Of a DNA stretch of 42,118 nucleotides, positions 1 through 7,565 are shown piece after piece. Below the pieces are notes generated by a model. The model saw only the letters and a list, made by a program, of their open reading frames with translations. It was not told where the DNA came from and did not search any database. Position 1 is the first letter of the stretch. Every line of letters starts with the position of its first letter. The position numbers and the translations under genes were made by a program. Origin of the DNA: Xanthomonas bromi (lineage in GTDB: Bacteria > Pseudomonadota > Gammaproteobacteria > Xanthomonadales > Xanthomonadaceae). The DNA lies in assembly GCF_900092025.1 (NCBI RefSeq), contig NZ_FLTX01000066.1:1-42118 (forward strand), written 5' to 3'.

Positions 1-1181
1 AAAAGCACGTTCTTGCAGATGGCCAGCATCTCCGGTGTAACCGAGTGCTCGGTTGAAAGATAGCGTTCGACATTGACCTGGGTCACACGCCTGAGTGCTT
101 CGCCCACCTCGAATTTGTTGAGGTTGTCGATTTCTTCAAGCTCCTTCAGTTGGTCAAGCACCTGGTGCAGGCCGCAATCTTCGGCTTGATCGGCAAGTCT
201 CACTGAATGTATTTCGACGAGAATTCCGCGGACTGTCTGCATCTTCTCATGGCACGATGCCACAATTCCCCTGAGGACCTGCAGCTTGTCCTTGAGCGAG
301 TCACGCGGCTCCTTACCCGACATCGGCACTTTGATGCGCTGGCAAACATCCTCCATCACTTCGATGACATCAAGAAGATGAGTGCGTAACGTAAGCCAGG
401 ATTGCGGTTGCTGCAGACGGATGGCGTCAGGGGGCAAGACCACCATCTCGGCCCTTTGGGTGATCACATAGCCCAATTCCGTGGCCAGTTTCTGTCTGAT
501 CATCGTCTCGCATGAAGCGTATTGCAGGGATGCGGTCTGTGCGATCTGCGACACCAAGAAATTCTCGCAGTCATCGATGCTCTGGAGCGTCAGGCGCCGT
601 TGAATCTTCAACTCGGCCAGTGCATTCAAGCCTTGTCGAGCGGATACGAGCATGGCCTGCCCGGAATTGAGTCTTGCTTCCAGAGCTCTGATGTCCGCTG
701 GTTCGGTCGGCGCTACGTTGAATGTCAAGTCGTTGAATTGTTTCAGCCTGGACGAGGCCCTGCTCAATACTTGTAAAGGATCTTGTGCTGGCGGTACTGA
801 CGGCGCGGCCAAGAGCGAGGCCATGACGCCCCTGGCGTTGGCAGAGGATGTCGCTGGGGCATGAGTTGTGGAGGCTCGGGCCAGTCTCGGCGGTCTGATG
901 GCAAGCCCGCCGAGTTGCGCAGAGGGCGCCACAACGTCGGTAGAGGTACTTGTGGCTGCCCCCTGGCCCAATGGTGTCGGTGCAGTTTCAATCGATTGTG
1001 CGGGGTCCCGTGGGGCCTGATTGGTCGGTCCAACTTTAGGCACGGTGCTTCCTCCGAGATTGCCATCCCATTGCCTCGCACCCCACGTCCAGATATGCCC
1101 ATTTTCGGGATGTGCGCGGTTCTTGATCGTGCTGTAAGGCAAGGCTCGGCACGCCGGCAACGACGCCCACCGCGCAGGCAT
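1..1181 (-). CDS. candidate type III effector, 3' end outside window (XopP/RipH-like helical protein is a guess)
   Basis: Reading the minus strand from an ATG at 1181 gives about 393 codons without a stop down to base 1, so the gene runs off the window. An in-frame TGA lies about 35 bases upstream of the ATG. The first 130 or so residues are rich in Pro, Ala, Ser and Thr with little predicted order, as in type III secretion signals. From about residue 140 the protein is almost entirely helical, with charged heptad-like stretches (for example DQLKELEEIDNLNKFEVGEA). No catalytic motif is visible. An imperfect PIP box about 260 bp upstream suggests HrpG/HrpX control. The opposite strand carries only short ORFs. 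I do not recognise the family with certainty. A long helical effector with a disordered N-terminus fits XopP/RipH, but this is inference from architecture only. Confidence 0.7.
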   Translation of the reverse strand, partial: MPARWASLPACRALPYSTIKNRAHPENGHIWTWGARQWDGNLGGSTVPKVGPTNQAPRDPAQSIETAPTPLGQGAATSTSTDVVAPSAQLGGLAIRPPRLARASTTHAPATSSANARGVMASLLAAPSVPPAQDPLQVLSRASSRLKQFNDLTFNVAPTEPADIRALEARLNSGQAMLVSARQGLNALAELKIQRRLTLQSIDDCENFLVSQIAQTASLQYASCETMIRQKLATELGYVITQRAEMVVLPPDAIRLQQPQSWLTLRTHLLDVIEVMEDVCQRIKVPMSGKEPRDSLKDKLQVLRGIVASCHEKMQTVRGILVEIHSVRLADQAEDCGLHQVLDQLKELEEIDNLNKFEVGEALRRVTQVNVERYLSTEHSVTPEMLAICKNVL

Positions 1182-1401
1182 GGTGCAGTCCCCGCCTTGG
1201 TGGCGTCATGGTGCTCAATCCGCTTGCCCGGTCAAGTTGCATGTCGCAGTGCCTGTCTCGCTCGTTATCGGATCAGCCCAACATTTCTTTACCATGCGAT
1301 CGCGACTGATGTATCTAGCGGTGTCTGCGTGGTGCCTGTGATTGCCGTTTCAACGCAAGCAGTTCGACTCAGCCACGGATAGAAGCGTGCTACGCGATGC
1401 G

Positions 1402-1464
1402 TTTGTAAACCACCGAATGCTGCGCTGCCCGCATACCGCGCGAATGCTTGGTGCCTGATACGAA
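1402..1464 (-). promoter_or_regulatory. imperfect PIP box (TTCGT-N15-TTCGC) with possible -10
   Basis: On the minus strand TTCGT (1464-1460) and TTCGC (1444-1440) are separated by exactly 15 bases, matching the relaxed PIP consensus TTCGB-N15-TTCGB bound by HrpX. TACAAA lies 32 bases further on (1407-1402). It has the expected spacing but lacks the final T of YANNNT. The next gene downstream is the partial ORF starting at 1181, leaving a leader of roughly 220 bases. Confidence 0.55.
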
Positions 1465-2255
1465 ACCACTTGTTGGCGCGTGCAGCTGTTCAAGGACGGG
1501 ACCAGGCTATCGGGTGAGTCTGCCTGATAACTCAGAAGCCTCAGAGAACAGGCTGAAGTTCCGGGGCGTTCCACGGTACACCGCCGGCGGCACCTGCGGT
1601 CCGTGAAGCAAGAGGTAAAGATCGCAGCACTCCGGAAAAGAAGAACGGCTAAACACACTCCTGCGCGGCCAGTGCTCGGTATCGGCATGTATCCACGTGC
1701 AGGACGGTTCCTGTACGCCGCCCACACCCGCCTGAGACCGCTCGCTCCGTTTTTTCAGCCGCTCCAAGGCGGCGTCGGCCCCCGGCATCAATCGGCACGC
1801 TTCGGCCGTGTTTGAGGAGTTGCTTGATGCCTTGCCGGCCATCTGCGAAAACCAGAGCGCCCGCACGCTGATCAAGCAAACTGCATGTCGAAAAAGCTCA
1901 CGGCATCCAACGGTGTCGTACATCTCCCAAGCAGCGGCGTCATTGCGCGGATTGCACGCAAGGGCATCGAACGCAACGAGCGGTTGGAGCGTCATCGCTG
2001 AATCGTCGAGCGCACGCATGCCGGGTTCGCTGGCATGGGCAAACGACGCGCCTGCTTCGACGTCACATCGCTATCCGCCCGGCATTGCGCTGGCTTGATT
2101 GCTCCATCATCTGCTTACGCCTTATTCCCGGGTTTCGCTAGCCGCTCTAGAAGCGCTGGCGGTGCGGTGCACCTGGAGACACCACACAGCACACGCTGAT
2201 TGCCGAAGGCGGCTTCAAACATGCCACAGCTGTGCAGTCGTCTTTGTCCGCTGTT
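1465..2255. other. gene-poor interval
   Basis: No convincing gene is seen between the PIP-like element and the stop of the PAS-AraC gene. Several overlapping ORFs of 60-170 codons exist on both strands, but none has a recognisable domain, a good ribosome site or consistent codon use. The one structured item is the dispersed repeat copy at 1661-1759. The interval may be decayed sequence. Confidence 0.5.
1661..1759 (+). repeat. partial diverged copy of the 133-bp palindromic repeat
   Basis: The plus strand here aligns along about 95 bases with the reverse complement of 25155-25255. Shared blocks include GTGCTCGG-ATCGGCATGTA, GGTTCCTGT-CGCCG-CCAC and ACCGCTCGCT, followed by a T-rich end and AGCC. 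The copy covers little more than one arm and the centre of the element at 25156-25288, so it cannot form the full hairpin. Confidence 0.7.
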
Positions 2256-2981
2256 CTACAACGTTTCGGCAGGCAACTGCTGCGCATTCGCCAACGCACG
2301 ATACTCGCGTGGCGTCATGCCTACCGCTTGCTTGAATTGCCGCGCAAAGGCGCTTTGATCGCTGAAGCCGCACGCGTGGCCGATTTCGGTGAGGCTCTTG
2401 TTTCCGTGCAGCAGATGCATCGCCATCTGCAGGCGCAGCTTGGCCAGCACCTGTTGCGGCGTCAGTTGGAACACCTTGCGAAACGAGCGTTGCAGCTTGG
2501 ACATCGAAAACCCGGTGATCTCCACCAGCGCCTGCATGCGCACGTTCTGCGCGTAGTTGGCGTTGAGATGCGCCAGCGCCAGACGCAGCTTTTCGTACTG
2601 CGATTCTTGCCCGTCCTGCGGGCCCAGATCGCGCGAGATGCCGATGATGCCTTGCACCTTGCCATTCACCAGCAACGGCCGCTTGCAGGTCAGGCACCAG
2701 CCAGGCTCGCGGTTGGCGAACAGATGCAGCTCCAGCAGGTTGTCGATCACCTCACCTGCCAGCACCTGCTCGTCCTGATTGGCGTAATTGGCGCCCAGGC
2801 CACTTGGATAGACCTCGGCCACACGCTTGCCGATCAACTCCTTGCGCGACTTCAGCCCCAGCCGCCGCAGCATGGTCTGGTTGACGTGGGTGTAGCGGCC
2901 TTCGCGATCCTTGACGAAGAACAACACGTCCGGCACGGCATCGAACAACGCTTCCAGATCGGCGGGATCGATGCTCTTCAT
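2256..2981 (-). CDS. PAS-domain AraC-family transcriptional regulator
   Basis: A 241-residue regulator. Residues 1 to about 115 form a PAS sensor (FDAVPDVLFFVKDREGRY near the start, GIIGISRDL at its end), and residues about 128-230 form an AraC-type double helix-turn-helix ending in the family hallmark GFSDQSAFARQFKQAVGMTP. There is no signal peptide or membrane segment, so it should act in the cytoplasm on an unknown small ligand or redox cue. The ATG at 2981 is preceded by a weak GAAGG-like site. Its target is not evident: the genes on both sides lie on the same strand, with gaps of 131 bp upstream and about 1.07 kb downstream. The family assignment is secure; the role is not. Confidence 0.9.
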   Translation of the reverse strand: MKSIDPADLEALFDAVPDVLFFVKDREGRYTHVNQTMLRRLGLKSRKELIGKRVAEVYPSGLGANYANQDEQVLAGEVIDNLLELHLFANREPGWCLTCKRPLLVNGKVQGIIGISRDLGPQDGQESQYEKLRLALAHLNANYAQNVRMQALVEITGFSMSKLQRSFRKVFQLTPQQVLAKLRLQMAMHLLHGNKSLTEIGHACGFSDQSAFARQFKQAVGMTPREYRALANAQQLPAETL

Positions 2982-3112
2982 GCGAGAAGGTTCATGCAGG
3001 GCAATGTGCTCGGAATCGGGAAAGGCGCATCACACGAGGCGCGCGATCCAAACCACCCGCTCCCGCCGCGCCATGATACGCGGCATGCGCGATAGGCCTG
3101 CGACCGGGTGAC

Positions 3113-3574
3113 TCAGCGCGGGTGATTGCCCGCGTCGACTGCAGTCGGTGCAGCCTTGGCATCCACTGCCGCAGCGGTCGGGTTGCCGATGCGATCCAGC
3201 GGCACCTGTCGCGCATGCCAGCTCTGCACCACCGCCGCGCCGGCCTGCGAGCCCACCTGCACGCGCAGGCGCGCACTGCCGCCGGGCGTAATGAACTCGA
3301 TCTGGCAGTCGCCAGCGGCCATGCAGCTATCGGCCGCAAGCGGGTCCATCAGCTGCCAGCCCTGCTCCATCACCGCCTGCGCAAACGCGCGATACCCCAT
3401 GCCTGATTGCAGCGTGGCCGGCAATGGCACGCTCGCGTCGCTACCTGACTCGGACGACGCCGGCAGCGCCACCGGTGCGCGCGCAGGCGCACCAGCAGGC
3501 CGCGACGCGGCGCCCAGGGCGGGACTACAGATCAGAGCGATTGCCCACAATGCGGGGCGGAACGACGTGCGCAT
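3113..3574 (-). CDS. small secreted/periplasmic protein, unknown function
   Basis: A 153-residue protein. I chose the ATG at 3574 because it opens a typical signal peptide (MRTSFRPALWAIALICSPALGAA). The open frame continues to 3775, but that extension has no such feature. The mature part begins with a Pro/Ala/Ser-rich linker, then a compact domain (about residues 58-130) with two cysteines in CMAAGDC that could form a disulphide, and an Ala-rich tail. I do not recognise the family. It could be a periplasmic or outer-membrane-associated protein, but no lipobox is seen. It lies upstream of the PAS-AraC gene on the same strand with a 131-bp gap, which does not establish co-transcription. Confidence 0.65.
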   Translation of the reverse strand: MRTSFRPALWAIALICSPALGAASRPAGAPARAPVALPASSESGSDASVPLPATLQSGMGYRAFAQAVMEQGWQLMDPLAADSCMAAGDCQIEFITPGGSARLRVQVGSQAGAAVVQSWHARQVPLDRIGNPTAAAVDAKAAPTAVDAGNHPR

Positions 3575-3917
3575 GCAAACGGTCCTGGCGGTCCTGACAG
3601 GGAGCTGGGAAGCGGAATAAGTGCTAGTTTGACACGCCTGTGATGCTCTGCGGCAAAATGTGGTGGGGATGCATCGGCCCGCAGCCGGGAGCGTCGCAAC
3701 CGATCCAGCCCCAGCGCACTCATCCGCAGACCTTGCATCAGCCGACCTGCCAGGTTTGCAGCACAACCACGCCACTGGCGTCGCAGCCTCCGCCCCCCCT
3801 CATTTCATCGACCAGCAATCTGGCCGATACCCTCGCGACCAGCGCCTGCCGATCACCCAGCGCACGGCATACGCGCCATCACCGACACGCCGCACCAGGC
3901 GGCGTGCCGGCACTGCC
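3575..3917. other. intergenic, 343 bp
   Basis: No gene is supported here. The plus-strand ORFs of 175 and 190 codons that cross it run antisense into the S9 peptidase gene and have no recognisable domain. The interval should hold the promoter of the small secreted protein, and it contains a short stem-loop at 3886-3906 just after the peptidase stop. Confidence 0.5.
3886..3906 (-). terminator. possible terminator stem-loop after the S9 peptidase
   Basis: CACGCCGC and GCGGCGTG form a perfect 8-bp GC-rich stem with a 5-base loop, 12 bases past the peptidase stop. No T-run follows on the minus strand, so intrinsic termination is only a possibility. Confidence 0.35.
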
Positions 3918-6038
3918 TCACTGGCCGATATGTTGCTTGAGCCAGCTGTTGACGGTGTCGTGCCACAAGACGCTGTTATCCGGCTTGAGCACCCAGTGGT
4001 TCTCGTCCGGGAAGTACAGGAACTTGGAGTCGATGCCCTTGCGCTGCAGCGCGGTGAACGCGGCCAGGCCTTGTTCGACCGGGATGCGGAAATCCTGCTG
4101 GCCGTGGATCACCAGCATCGGCACTTTCCACTTGTCCACGTGCAGGACCGGGTTGAACTTCTCGTAGCCGGCCGGGTTCTGCCAAGGCGTGCCACCGTTT
4201 TCCCATTCACTGAACCACAGTTCCTCGGTTGAGTAACCCATCATGCGGTTGTCGAACACGCCGTCATGGTCGACCAGGCACTTCCATGGTTGGTTCCAGT
4301 TGCCCGCCATCCAATAGACCATGTAGCCGCCGTAGCTGGCGCCCAATGCGCAGGCCTTGTCGCCGTTGAGGAAGCCGTACTGCTTCTGCGCAGCGGCCCA
4401 GCCCTTCTGCAGGTCTTCCAGCGGGCGGTCGCCCCAGTGCTGGCTGATGGCGTCGGTGAATTCCTGGCCGTAGCCGGTGGAGCCGTGGAAATCGATCATC
4501 ACCACCGCGTAGCCCTGGCCGGCATAGGTCTGCGGATTCCAGCGGTTGCTCCAGCCATTGCCGAAGGTGCCCTGCGGGCCGCCGTGGATCAGGAACGCCA
4601 CCGGATAGGTCTTGCCTTCCTGGTAGTTGTACGGCTTGACCACGTAGCCATGCACGGTGTCGTTGTTCCAGCCCTTGAACTGGAACTGTTCGTAGTCACC
4701 GAACTGCACGTCCGGCAGCTGCTCGCCGGCGCTCTGACTGATCGCGCGCAGACCCTGGCCTTGCGTGTCGCTGACGAAGATCTGATCGCCGCTCTTGAGC
4801 GAGTTGCGGGTAAACGCCAGCGTATTGCCAGCCAGCGTCGGTGCATGCACGCTGCCCTCGCCCACCAGCTTGGTCGCCTGGCCGCTGGCGATATCGATCT
4901 TGAACAGCGGGTGGTCGCCGAGATCATCCGCGCTGGTGTAGAGGCTGCTGCCGTCGTCGCTCAGCACGATTTCGCCGGCCGAGCGGTCCCATTTGGGCGC
5001 AATCTCGCGTGTCTTGCCGCTGGCCACATCCATCGCCATCAGGCCGAAGCGGTCGGCTTCGAAACCGGGACGCTTCATTGCGCGGTAGTACAGGGTCTTG
5101 CCGTCGGTGCTGAACACCGGGCCGGCATCCCAGGCCGGGTTGGCCGCGGTCAGATTGACTGGCGCCGACTTGCCGGTGGCATCCAGGCGGTACAGGTCGA
5201 AGTTGGTCTGCCAGGGTTCGTCGTTGCCGGTGGGCTTGGCGCTGGTCTTGGCACTCTTGCCCACTTCCGGGCCATGCGACTGCGGAATGCGCACGCTCGC
5301 CACCACGGTGCTGCCATCCGGAGACCAGGTGTAATCGTCGTTGCCGCCGAACGGCTTGGACGGCGCATCGCCGGCCAGCGTGGCGCTGATCGCCGACGCA
5401 CCGACCACTGCCTTGGCGCCGGCCGCGGGCAACTCGGCCACGAACAAGGTATTGCGGCGGCCATCGTTCCAGGTGTCCCAGTGGCGCACGAACAGCTGGT
5501 CGTACACCACGCCGCTGGCCTTGTTGTTCTTGAGTTCGCCCAGTTTTTTCCTGGTGCAGCCCAGGTCCGAGCCGCAGTCCTGGAACACGCCTGCGCTAAA
5601 GGCAATGCGCTTGCCGTCGGGCGAGAGCTTGTAACTATCCACGCCCACCGCAAACGCGGTGAGCTGCTGCGGAGTGCCGCCGGCCAATGGCTGCGCGTAG
5701 AGCTGCTGGCTGCCGGATTTACTGCTGAGGAAGTACACCGTCTTGCCATCGGGCGACAGCGCCGGGCTGTTGACGTTCCAGCCTTCCGGGGTGAGCCGCT
5801 TGGGCGGCGCCAAATCGCGGGTGCGCAGATTGCGCACCCACAGGCTGGTAGCGGGCTTGCCATTGCTGGTCTTGGCTTGCCGCTTGGCAAACAGCACCAC
5901 GCTGCCATCCGGGCTGAGCGTGGGCGAGGAGACCCGCTCCAGCGCCACCATGTCGCGCACATCGAAACCGCGCGCGGCGGCAAGGCTTGGCAGGGCAGCC
6001 AGCAAACACAGGGGCAATACGGCGTGACGCAGCTTCAT
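3918..6038 (-). CDS. S9 family prolyl oligopeptidase / dipeptidyl aminopeptidase, exported
   Basis: A 706-residue serine peptidase. The ATG at 6038 follows a GGAGAT ribosome site and opens a signal peptide (MKLRHAVLPLCLLAALPSLAAA), so the enzyme is periplasmic or secreted; the longer open frame to 6443 lacks sense. Residues about 35-430 form a WD/PD40-type beta-propeller (repeated SPDG motifs), and the C-terminal 270 residues form the alpha/beta-hydrolase domain. The catalytic triad can be read directly: Ser568 in GASYGGY, Asp649 in HGQQDFRIP and His681 in DENHW. The length is usual for the acylaminoacyl-peptidase/DPP branch of S9, which releases dipeptides or acyl-amino acids from short peptides. 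The exact specificity cannot be told from sequence alone. Confidence 0.93.
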   Translation of the reverse strand: MKLRHAVLPLCLLAALPSLAAARGFDVRDMVALERVSSPTLSPDGSVVLFAKRQAKTSNGKPATSLWVRNLRTRDLAPPKRLTPEGWNVNSPALSPDGKTVYFLSSKSGSQQLYAQPLAGGTPQQLTAFAVGVDSYKLSPDGKRIAFSAGVFQDCGSDLGCTRKKLGELKNNKASGVVYDQLFVRHWDTWNDGRRNTLFVAELPAAGAKAVVGASAISATLAGDAPSKPFGGNDDYTWSPDGSTVVASVRIPQSHGPEVGKSAKTSAKPTGNDEPWQTNFDLYRLDATGKSAPVNLTAANPAWDAGPVFSTDGKTLYYRAMKRPGFEADRFGLMAMDVASGKTREIAPKWDRSAGEIVLSDDGSSLYTSADDLGDHPLFKIDIASGQATKLVGEGSVHAPTLAGNTLAFTRNSLKSGDQIFVSDTQGQGLRAISQSAGEQLPDVQFGDYEQFQFKGWNNDTVHGYVVKPYNYQEGKTYPVAFLIHGGPQGTFGNGWSNRWNPQTYAGQGYAVVMIDFHGSTGYGQEFTDAISQHWGDRPLEDLQKGWAAAQKQYGFLNGDKACALGASYGGYMVYWMAGNWNQPWKCLVDHDGVFDNRMMGYSTEELWFSEWENGGTPWQNPAGYEKFNPVLHVDKWKVPMLVIHGQQDFRIPVEQGLAAFTALQRKGIDSKFLYFPDENHWVLKPDNSVLWHDTVNSWLKQHIGQ

Positions 6039-6186
6039 CGAGATCTCCGGCAACGGCAAAACGTCGATGGTAGGCGGTGCTGCGGCGCACGCGCAAAGGC
6101 AGAACGTCATGCGGCGCGACGTCAGGTGAGACGCCGTCGCGCGCCTTGCCCGTGCCACCTCCCTGCGGCACGAGTGGCTGAGGACG

Positions 6187-7032
6187 TCAGAAGCGGTGCG
6201 ACAGGCCCACGTAGACCTGCGTGTCAGGTGTCCGGTCGTTGAGGCCGAAGTTGGCACCCACATCCAGCTGCAACAGCGGGTTGAGCAGATACGATGCCGC
6301 GATATCGGCCGAGTACTGTTCGACAGTCTGCGCAGGGTCGCGGTTGATCGAGGACCACAACTCCACCGCCATCGACAACTTCGACGTAAGCGGACGCGCC
6401 AGATTGATCGCATTGACGATGGCGATGTGCTTGCCACTGCCATCGCTGTCGGCCAACCAATCCACTTCCGGCCCGAAGGTCAGCGAGAAGCTGTTGGGCA
6501 GCACGAAGTTGACCGGTAGTGCCACGCCGCCTTCCCAGGTGTCGTTGCCCAGCCCGGTACGTGCGGTGGGTGCCTTGACGAACGGCAGCAGCGCCACGCT
6601 GGCGGTGTCGCTCTCGTAGAAACGCGCCTTCATGCGCAGATAGATATCGCCGCCGCCGCTCAGGCTGGTGCGCGCACCGGTGGCGCGGTCGGTGGTCTTG
6701 ACCTGTAGCTGCGGCGCCCAATTGAGCTGCAGATCGATGCGGTCGCTGACGCCGTACTTGAGCGTGGGATTGGTGAAGTAGGAGGTTTCCGTGCGTGTGC
6801 CGGGCTGGCTGTCGCGCGTGTAATTGCCGATGTCGGTTTCCAGCTGCCAATCGCCGGCCGGCACGGTGCAGGTGGCATTGGCCTTGGTCGGCCGATCGGT
6901 GCAGAGCGCCGCTTCGGTGGCGTCTTGCGCCTGCGCTTGGGTTGCCAGGCCGCACAGCACGCCGGCCATGGCGATGGCCAGCAGCGGAGTGCGCGCTGCG
7001 CGGGACGAGGAACGGGAAATAACAGTCAGCAT
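6187..7032 (-). CDS. outer-membrane MetA-like (phenol degradation pathway family) protein
   Basis: A 281-residue protein. The ATG at 7032 is preceded by GGAG and opens a signal peptide ending near ATQAQAQ (about residue 36). The rest consists of alternating amphipathic strands (for example RIDLQLNWAPQLQV, GGDIYLRMKARFY, VALPVNFVLPNSFSLTFGPEVDW) and ends with VYVGLSHRF, where a terminal Phe is typical of outer-membrane beta-barrels. This matches the 'putative MetA-pathway of phenol degradation' / transporter family, whose biochemical role is poorly known. A Cys pair (CTDRPTKANATC) at the mature N-terminus may form a disulphide. It is 148 bp upstream of the S9 peptidase gene on the same strand; no functional link is evident. 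Confidence 0.8.
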   Translation of the reverse strand: MLTVISRSSSRAARTPLLAIAMAGVLCGLATQAQAQDATEAALCTDRPTKANATCTVPAGDWQLETDIGNYTRDSQPGTRTETSYFTNPTLKYGVSDRIDLQLNWAPQLQVKTTDRATGARTSLSGGGDIYLRMKARFYESDTASVALLPFVKAPTARTGLGNDTWEGGVALPVNFVLPNSFSLTFGPEVDWLADSDGSGKHIAIVNAINLARPLTSKLSMAVELWSSINRDPAQTVEQYSADIAASYLLNPLLQLDVGANFGLNDRTPDTQVYVGLSHRF

Positions 7033-7565
7033 TACAGTAACTCCATAGCAAAGCGCTGGATCGATGACAGGACAAACCAGCAGTGAGTGGGTGGGGGTGC
7101 ACGTGGAGAGGCGGATCGACTGCACGACGCCGGACTTGCGGCGTCCGGTTGATCCTATCGAACTGTCGCGCTCGTATGACAAAAAAGTGACCGCAACTGC
7201 ACATTGGAAGAAACGCAGTGTGATTGGGCTAACGTTTTTGTCGGCAGCAGCGGCGGCGCGATGGCCTGCGGCGCGGAGATCAGCGGGGTCGATCGAGGTA
7301 TGCGGCAGCCGTAACGCATCATCCGTGCGGGAGACGGCACGATACGGAGCAGCTGCATAAAGGCGCTATGCATGAGCGCAGGATCTGGCATAAAGCCGGC
7401 GCAAAGACGGGCTGCAGACCAAGAAGTGCCGTCAGGAGCGGTCGGTGGGTCTGCGGCGGCGGTGCGTGGGCATGGTGCAGATGGCAGCGGCATGCGCTGC
7501 GGGCAGGTCGCCTTGCGCCCTGCCAGGACGGCGCATGCATCGCATGCGCCGTGTCTGACGCCGGC
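7033..7565. other. intergenic, 533 bp
   Basis: No supported gene. Antisense ORFs of 90-826 codons cross it but are shadows of the OPT transporter gene. It contains the upstream region of the MetA-like gene and, at the other end, the stem-loop at 7528-7552. Confidence 0.5.
7528..7552 (-). terminator. stem-loop after the OPT transporter
   Basis: ACGGCGCATGC and GCATGCGCCGT make a perfect 11-bp stem with a 3-base loop, starting 13 bases past the transporter stop codon. There is no T-run, so it may stabilise or terminate the transcript. Confidence 0.5.

Noticed and set aside
207..864. Short plus-strand ORFs at the left edge
   Set aside because: They are antisense to the long uninterrupted minus-strand frame, whose composition is far more protein-like.
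1507..2019. 170-codon minus-strand ORF
   Set aside because: No family, no ribosome site, and overlaps the repeat at 1661-1759; treated as non-coding or decayed.
4266..6242. 658-codon plus-strand ORF
   Set aside because: Antisense shadow of the S9 peptidase, which has a full catalytic triad and signal peptide.
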